Origin: CAZICM01 sp964537685
Lineage (GTDB): Bacteria > Myxococcota_A > Polyangia > Polyangiales > Polyangiaceae
DNA: 64,000 nucleotides
NCBI GenBank assembly: GCA_964537685.1
Contig: CAZICM010000039.1
Coordinates: 1 to 64,000, forward strand
Direction: 5' to 3'
The notes under the pieces were generated by a model. The model did no database searches, was not told the DNA's origin, and worked only from the letters and a program-made list of their open reading frames with translations. The position numbers were made by a program, and so were the translations under genes. Positions within the stretch are counted from its first letter, which is position 1. Each line of letters starts with the position of its first letter. Of the stretch, positions 59,256-64,000 are shown in pieces.

Positions 59256-61676
59256 TTACCAGGTATAGTTTGGCGCGATATCCGCAATACCGTTGTGGCA
59301 AGACCCACAGCTATTGGGCATTTGATTGTTTTGACCGCCGGACGTAAAGAGCACTTCGCTTTGCACCGGCATAATCGCATCAAACACATGCGAGGAAACA
59401 TCGCCCCGGATGCGTTTGCCAGCAGGCTGGTTCTGCGCATCGACGCTTGCGTGCATAAAGCGGCTCTGGCTTGCCGCTGTTTTTGGCATATGACATGCCG
59501 CGCATTGACCCACTCCTCCCGTAGCCGTTGCGGAGGCAATACCCATCACATTCGCAGGATCATAGCCGATGGTCATATCCGACATACTCATCATATGCTC
59601 GGACACAGCCAAGCCCTCTGCCTCCTTGGTCCAGGGCATATCGAGCCCAAAGTCGTACTTTGCATGGCAATTGAGGCAGAGTTCATTGTTGGCCGCGCTT
59701 GCCGCGAGGCTTGGACCATTATCCCGGTTGTGAACATTGTGGCAACTCGAGCAGGTCACGCTCATATAGGCATTTTTGTAATGAGATGACTTCAGATGAT
59801 CGTGATATTGCTGATGATGCTGCCGCGAATGCTTGGTATCGTCCGCGTAGGTGCCGGGCTTTTCGTCGTGGTAATTGGCCACGAAATCATTACGGCTCAT
59901 GCCTGGCCAGGGGAATGAAAGCATATTCACACCCGCCGAGGGGAATTCCGTCTTGTCATTGTTAATCGTTCCATGCCCCTCGCCGCGGGAATGACAGAAA
60001 CCACAGATCATATCGTCCCGCTCGCCCGCAAGCAAGTTTGGCATGACAATATTCCTACCCGGCTCAGGACCGCCCGAGATATGCTCCGAGCCTGGACCAT
60101 GACAATTCTCGCACCCAACCTCAATCTCATCCTTTGAACCGTCGCCGTCATAATCGAGAGGACCATTGACATCATTGACAGCGTCCGCGCGGAAATTTCC
60201 CTGGGGATCGCGGGTTAATTTCGTCCCCGTGAAATGACATCCCGCGCAGTTATTGTCAAAAGACTTGTTTTGAGCCGGTTTTACCGCCGGGCCATTGGCT
60301 GCGGTAGGCGGCCCCCAATTCGCGGGATTGTACGGGTGGAAAGGCTCCACGCCTGCCTGCAGATCTTCGTCATATTGAAACGGAAGCACATAATAGCTCG
60401 AAGGATTGGCCGCCGTAGGCTCGTAGGCTCCGTTGGTCGCCGCCCGTGTCACCCAGCGCTCTTTATACACGCCATGCCCCCCAAAGGTAAATTCGGCGTA
60501 GTACTTCATAGACACAACCCCAGTCGTGGGATTTTCAAACTGTACGAAATACTTTCCGTCATGCCCAAGGAGAAGATTATAGTTTGCAGGAAACTTTGGG
60601 AAGTTCGCCTGGGAGATACGTAGGCCATAGCCATCATTGGCGCCTGTATTGTCCCGAGTGTTCAGGGGTTCCACGGCGCTGTCTTTGAAGTAAACAAGCG
60701 CTTTGTCATGGTTTGGGAGCTTGGACAAGTCTTGATTTGCGGTAGCCACGCCCGGCACACGGTAGACCAAGGCATGAAGCGTATGCTTGTATCCAGTCAT
60801 GTTGGAGGACGCGGTCACGCCATTGTGGCAGCCCAAGCACAGCGACGAGCCAAGGAAGGTCGCATTGGGCGAAGGACGCTGTGAAATCGTGGAATCCTGG
60901 AGCACGTCCGCTCCTTCCAAGACCTCAATCGATACGCGCGACGCATCGCCGCCCGGCAACACTTCATTTTCGTCGGCCGCGGCAGGCGTCACATACACAA
61001 AGTAACGTCCTGCAGGAACATCTTTAATTGAATAGGCCCCCATGGCATCCGTGGTTGCTTTATAGGGGCTTGTTGCCGCTAAATCTTCCATGGGGGTATG
61101 ACTTGGCGAATTTGCCACTTCAAAAGCATCGAGCAGCGTTACGCTTGCGTTTGCCACCGCCGCCGCCGGATCCGCCATTTTTGCCCGGCGCCGGATATTG
61201 CCCGACACAGACCCCACGGGACTATCCGCACCCGGGGTCAAGCTCACATCCACCGCGGCCATCCCGGCTGCCGTGACGGAAACATTTGAAACGATTTGCG
61301 TTTTATAACCAGGAGCACCAAAAGCCAATGAATACACGCCTATGGGCACATCCGCAAGCTGAAATGTGCCATCCGCGGCAGTCATCGCGGAGAAGCTTCC
61401 CGGTGTGGGTGTTATTTGGACACCCGCAATCGGCAGACCCGTCGCCGCGTCACTAACCTTGCCCCCAATCGCACCTACACTCGTCCCCGGGTTGCCTGGC
61501 ATACCCGGATCACCTGGCATACCCGGATCACCCGGCAAACCGCTCTCCCCGTCTCTTCCCGCAGGCCCCGCTGGACCTTGTGGACCTGTAGAATCCCCAC
61601 ATCCCACGCAGATGGCGATCAAGCTGATCCCCATCTGCCACCATAATCCCCCTCGAAGATGATAAACTGGTCGCAT
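59256..61676 (-). CDS. octaheme c-type cytochrome lipoprotein with collagen-like and carboxypeptidase-regulatory-like domains
   Basis: The 806-residue protein starts at the ATG at 61674-61676 after AAAGGAGG. The lipobox is LIAICVGCGD. A collagen-like Gly-Xaa-Yaa stretch (about 28-60, GPAGPAGRDGESGLPGDPG) precedes two beta-sandwich domains of the carboxypeptidase regulatory type (about 65-235). The rest carries eight CxxCH heme motifs: CLGCH, CAGCH, CENCH, CGFCH, CSSCH, CLNCH, CAACH and CGSCH. It should be an outer-surface electron carrier, perhaps for extracellular electron transfer or a multiheme reductase. The collagen-like stalk would hold it away from the membrane. No partner cytochrome is nearby. 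Confidence 0.85.
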   Translation of the reverse strand: MRPVYHLRGGLWWQMGISLIAICVGCGDSTGPQGPAGPAGRDGESGLPGDPGMPGDPGMPGNPGTSVGAIGGKVSDAATGLPIAGVQITPTPGSFSAMTAADGTFQLADVPIGVYSLAFGAPGYKTQIVSNVSVTAAGMAAVDVSLTPGADSPVGSVSGNIRRRAKMADPAAAVANASVTLLDAFEVANSPSHTPMEDLAATSPYKATTDAMGAYSIKDVPAGRYFVYVTPAAADENEVLPGGDASRVSIEVLEGADVLQDSTISQRPSPNATFLGSSLCLGCHNGVTASSNMTGYKHTLHALVYRVPGVATANQDLSKLPNHDKALVYFKDSAVEPLNTRDNTGANDGYGLRISQANFPKFPANYNLLLGHDGKYFVQFENPTTGVVSMKYYAEFTFGGHGVYKERWVTRAATNGAYEPTAANPSSYYVLPFQYDEDLQAGVEPFHPYNPANWGPPTAANGPAVKPAQNKSFDNNCAGCHFTGTKLTRDPQGNFRADAVNDVNGPLDYDGDGSKDEIEVGCENCHGPGSEHISGGPEPGRNIVMPNLLAGERDDMICGFCHSRGEGHGTINNDKTEFPSAGVNMLSFPWPGMSRNDFVANYHDEKPGTYADDTKHSRQHHQQYHDHLKSSHYKNAYMSVTCSSCHNVHNRDNGPSLAASAANNELCLNCHAKYDFGLDMPWTKEAEGLAVSEHMMSMSDMTIGYDPANVMGIASATATGGVGQCAACHMPKTAASQSRFMHASVDAQNQPAGKRIRGDVSSHVFDAIMPVQSEVLFTSGGQNNQMPNSCGSCHNGIADIAPNYTW

Positions 61677-61996
61677 TTCACGACCTCCTTTCCACACCTG
61701 TCAAAGGGCAATTTACAAGCCAGAACGCCGCGCCTTGGTACGTCCTAACCCAGCCTAAATTCGAGTGTCCCTAGAGCTGAAGACCAGGTTGTCGGCAAAC
61801 ATTGCAGCGTAACCGCATTTCTTGCGTTATGCAAAAACAGGCACCCGCGTGAAAGCTTATGCTACCGTCGTCCACGAATTCGCCGAGGGTTGAAGCACCA
61901 CCAACCCACGGGCAGCCCGATCCTCTATCCGTTTACTTAAAACCGTGATACGCAGGGAAGGCTTATTTCTCCTTAAAGCGTTATGGCGATCGAATG
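61677..61996. other. 320-base divergent promoter region
   Basis: This gap separates the divergent cytochrome and beta-lactamase/NamZ genes. I see no open frame with coding character and no repeat. The ribosome-binding site of the cytochrome (AAAGGAGG in the leftward sense) lies at its left edge. Confidence 0.5.
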
Positions 61997-64000
61997 ATGA
62001 CCCGACCCGCATTGACCGCATGCTGCGCGCTTCTGTTCGCTTGCTCGCACCACGGCTCCTCTTCGCAAAGCACAGCCACCGCATCGGCTCAACACCCGAA
62101 CACGGCATCCCCTTCGGCTTCCAGTTCCGACGCCGCGAACACGTCCACTCTCCTGTCTTCAGCCCCTTCAGCCCCCCTCGATCCTCACACAGCCGAACGC
62201 ATCGACGCGGCCGTACGCCAAGCCCTCCACCGGGGCGACACCCCCGGCGCCGTCCTGCTCATCGCCGCATCCGGCCGCACGCTTTTTCACAAAGCCTATG
62301 GATTTAGGGCAAAACGCCCGGAAGAGCGGCCAATGACACCCGATACCCTCTTCGATATGGCTTCGCTGACCAAAGCGATCGTTACATCCACATGTATTGT
62401 TTTATTGATCGAACAAGGATTGATTCGCCTTCATGATCGAATTGCTTCACATCTCCCCGAATTGAGCTCCAATACCAAAGACGGAAGGGATGAAATCACC
62501 ATTGAACATCTCTTGCTGCACACGAGCGGATTGATTTCCTCCAGCGCCCAGAGCGACTACACCCAAGGACTCTCGAAGGCCCTCGTAAAAATCCACGCGC
62601 AGCGCCTCCTGGCCAGCCCGGGCACACGCTATGAATACAGCGATTTGGGCTATATCATCCTGGGTGCGCTGGTCGAAAGAAAAACAGGTCAATCCCTTGA
62701 TGTATTTGCCCAAAAGCATCTATTTGGCCCACTCGGAATGCGGGACACCTTATTTTTGCCGGGCGATCCTCGGCAAAAATGGCGGACAGCCCTCACCGAA
62801 TCGGTCGACGGCCATTTTGTGGCTGGACAAGTGCACGATCCCCGGGCCCGGCTTTTGGGCGGCATCGCAGGCAACGCCGGCCTGTTCTCGACGGCGGAAG
62901 ACCTCTCCCGCTTTGCCTTCATGCTCATGAACGGCGGCAAATACCATCGTGTTGATCCTCAAAGCGGCACCGCCGGCGAGCGCATTATTTTATCACCGGA
63001 CTCCATTCGCCTGCTCATGGAAGCCCGGGCATTACCGAATGAAGGCCATCCCCCGGCCACCAAACAAAGAACCCTGGGCTGGGAAGTGAGGCCACCTATA
63101 ACAGATGGACGAAAAACACAAAGCAATTTAGGTCATACGGGTTTTACGGGCACATCGGTATGGATGTATCCCGAGGTGAAGGGTGCCGTCATTCTTCTCA
63201 CGAACCGGCTTCATCCCGATGGAAAGGGCAATATAAGCAGGCTCCGGGGCGAAATTGCCTCCCTGGTCGCACCTGTCTTTTTGGCGATGGACCAGAAAAA
63301 TGCCGCACCCCCGCCTATATCGATCGCATTGCCAGAAAAATCAACTGTATTGAGCGGCCTGGATGTATTGAAACGGGACGGCTTTAGCGCCTTAAAACAC
63401 AAACGAATTGGACTCGTTGCCCATCCAGCCTCTATCAGCGCAGATGGGAAAAATATCATCGATTTGCTAAAAAACACAAAAGATATTCATCTTCAAAAAC
63501 TCTTCAGCCCCGAACATGGCCTTACAGGCGATCAAGACAGCGCCGTTCACGATGCCAACGATCCCAAAACCGGCCTTCCCGTGGTGAGTCTTTATGGTCC
63601 CAGAACCCGACCGCGCAAAGAGGATCTAAACGATATTGATACTGTGCTGGTCGATTTGCAGGATGTGGGATGCCGATTTTATACCTATATGAGTACCCTC
63701 GGCTATTTGCTGGAAAGCGCTGCGCTCTATAAAAAACCCATTTATGTGATTGACCGGCCCAATCCGATCGGCGGTGTTGCCGTCGAGGGCCCGCTTCCCG
63801 AAAAAGAATCGTTTACGGCTTATCATCCAATCCCCGTGCGGCATGGAATGACGCTCGGCGAATTGGCCAGGCTATTGAATGCCGAGCGTAAAATCGGGGC
63901 GGATTTACATATTATCGAAATGGAAGGGTACAAACGCTCCATGCTTTTCTCTGGAACGCGCCTTCCCTGGCAAAAGCCATCGCCCAATATCAAAACCCCG
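61997..64000 (+). CDS. beta-lactamase-like/NamZ (DUF1343) fusion lipoprotein, cut by window end
   Basis: The frame from the ATG at 61997 (another at 61994) is open for all 668 codons to the window end. A lipoprotein signal ends ALLFACSHH. Residues about 70-420 are a serine beta-lactamase/DD-peptidase-like domain: FDMASLTKAI holds S-x-x-K, YSDLG the tyrosine motif, GHTGFTG the H-x-G motif. From about 460 follows a DUF1343 domain with LFSPEHGLTGDQDSA, VSLYGPRTRP, DLQDVGCRFYTYM and VIDRPNPIGG. Family members (NamZ) are exo-N-acetylmuramidases. The fusion should act on cell-wall muropeptides, cutting peptide and sugar parts. The C-terminus is missing. Confidence 0.88.
   Translation, partial: MTRPALTACCALLFACSHHGSSSQSTATASAQHPNTASPSASSSDAANTSTLLSSAPSAPLDPHTAERIDAAVRQALHRGDTPGAVLLIAASGRTLFHKAYGFRAKRPEERPMTPDTLFDMASLTKAIVTSTCIVLLIEQGLIRLHDRIASHLPELSSNTKDGRDEITIEHLLLHTSGLISSSAQSDYTQGLSKALVKIHAQRLLASPGTRYEYSDLGYIILGALVERKTGQSLDVFAQKHLFGPLGMRDTLFLPGDPRQKWRTALTESVDGHFVAGQVHDPRARLLGGIAGNAGLFSTAEDLSRFAFMLMNGGKYHRVDPQSGTAGERIILSPDSIRLLMEARALPNEGHPPATKQRTLGWEVRPPITDGRKTQSNLGHTGFTGTSVWMYPEVKGAVILLTNRLHPDGKGNISRLRGEIASLVAPVFLAMDQKNAAPPPISIALPEKSTVLSGLDVLKRDGFSALKHKRIGLVAHPASISADGKNIIDLLKNTKDIHLQKLFSPEHGLTGDQDSAVHDANDPKTGLPVVSLYGPRTRPRKEDLNDIDTVLVDLQDVGCRFYTYMSTLGYLLESAALYKKPIYVIDRPNPIGGVAVEGPLPEKESFTAYHPIPVRHGMTLGELARLLNAERKIGADLHIIEMEGYKRSMLFSGTRLPWQKPSPNIKTP

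Overview
The window looks like a scaffold from a Gram-negative bacterium, most likely a member of Myxococcota (Polyangia-like). This is inferred from the LptA/LptB pair, the many lipoproteins with a Gly/Ser-rich tether after the lipobox, the regulatory PTS set ptsN-hprK-rapZ-ptsH-ptsI without any sugar permease, the octaheme lipoprotein and the large ATPase/TPR regulators. No rRNA is present, so the assignment stays an inference. A 100-N gap inside a duplicated gene shows that the sequence is a draft assembly.

Layout. 0-6.9 kb: surface polysaccharide-type genes (three methyltransferases, a glycosyltransferase, a Wzx-like flippase), a bestrophin channel and a PAS-STAS regulator. 6.9-8.6 kb: small membrane, lipoprotein and DUF697-like genes. 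8.6-16.2 kb: an accessory island bounded by two arrays of the same 42-bp tandem repeat. It holds a 1726-residue nuclease-like/STAND-like/ABC-ATPase fusion, a PtuB-like HNH nuclease and a helical protein. 16.3-22.9 kb: core block lptA-lptB-hpf-ptsN-hprK-rapZ-ptsH-ptsI, mostly with 4-base overlaps. 22.9-28.7 kb: exported 5'-nucleotidase, a lipoprotein and a TPR/porin-like protein.

28.7-35.7 kb: a second accessory region. It has an ABC ATPase (frameshifted) plus TOPRIM-like pair, a possible remote relative of the helical protein, two tandem AAA-ATPase/PD-(D/E)XK genes (one cut by the gap), and a divergent NADAR/ADP-ribosyltransferase pair. 35.7-37.4 kb: STAS-like protein and an M23 peptidase lipoprotein. 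37.5-43.5 kb: a sulfur assimilation operon with an Rrf2 regulator, two cysteine synthases, an E1-like enzyme, a CysO-type carrier, a JAMM protease and an APS kinase fused to a degenerate ATP sulfurylase. 43.5-50.2 kb: exported proteins, SDR, AdoMet decarboxylase, tRNA-Leu(UAG) and an enolase-superfamily enzyme. 50.2-59 kb: signalling and conflict-type genes (AAA-TPR, effector-associated-domain protein, PH-like membrane proteins, parvulin lipoprotein, TIR-TM protein between 125-bp direct repeats, KptA). 59.2-64 kb: octaheme lipoprotein and a beta-lactamase/NamZ fusion cut by the window end.

The best candidates for a new system are the ATPase fusion plus HNH module between the repeat arrays, the divergent NADAR/ART pair, and the TIR cassette that restores the 3' end of the parvulin gene. 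The split E1, CysO and JAMM genes suggest an unusual protein-thiocarboxylate route to cysteine.
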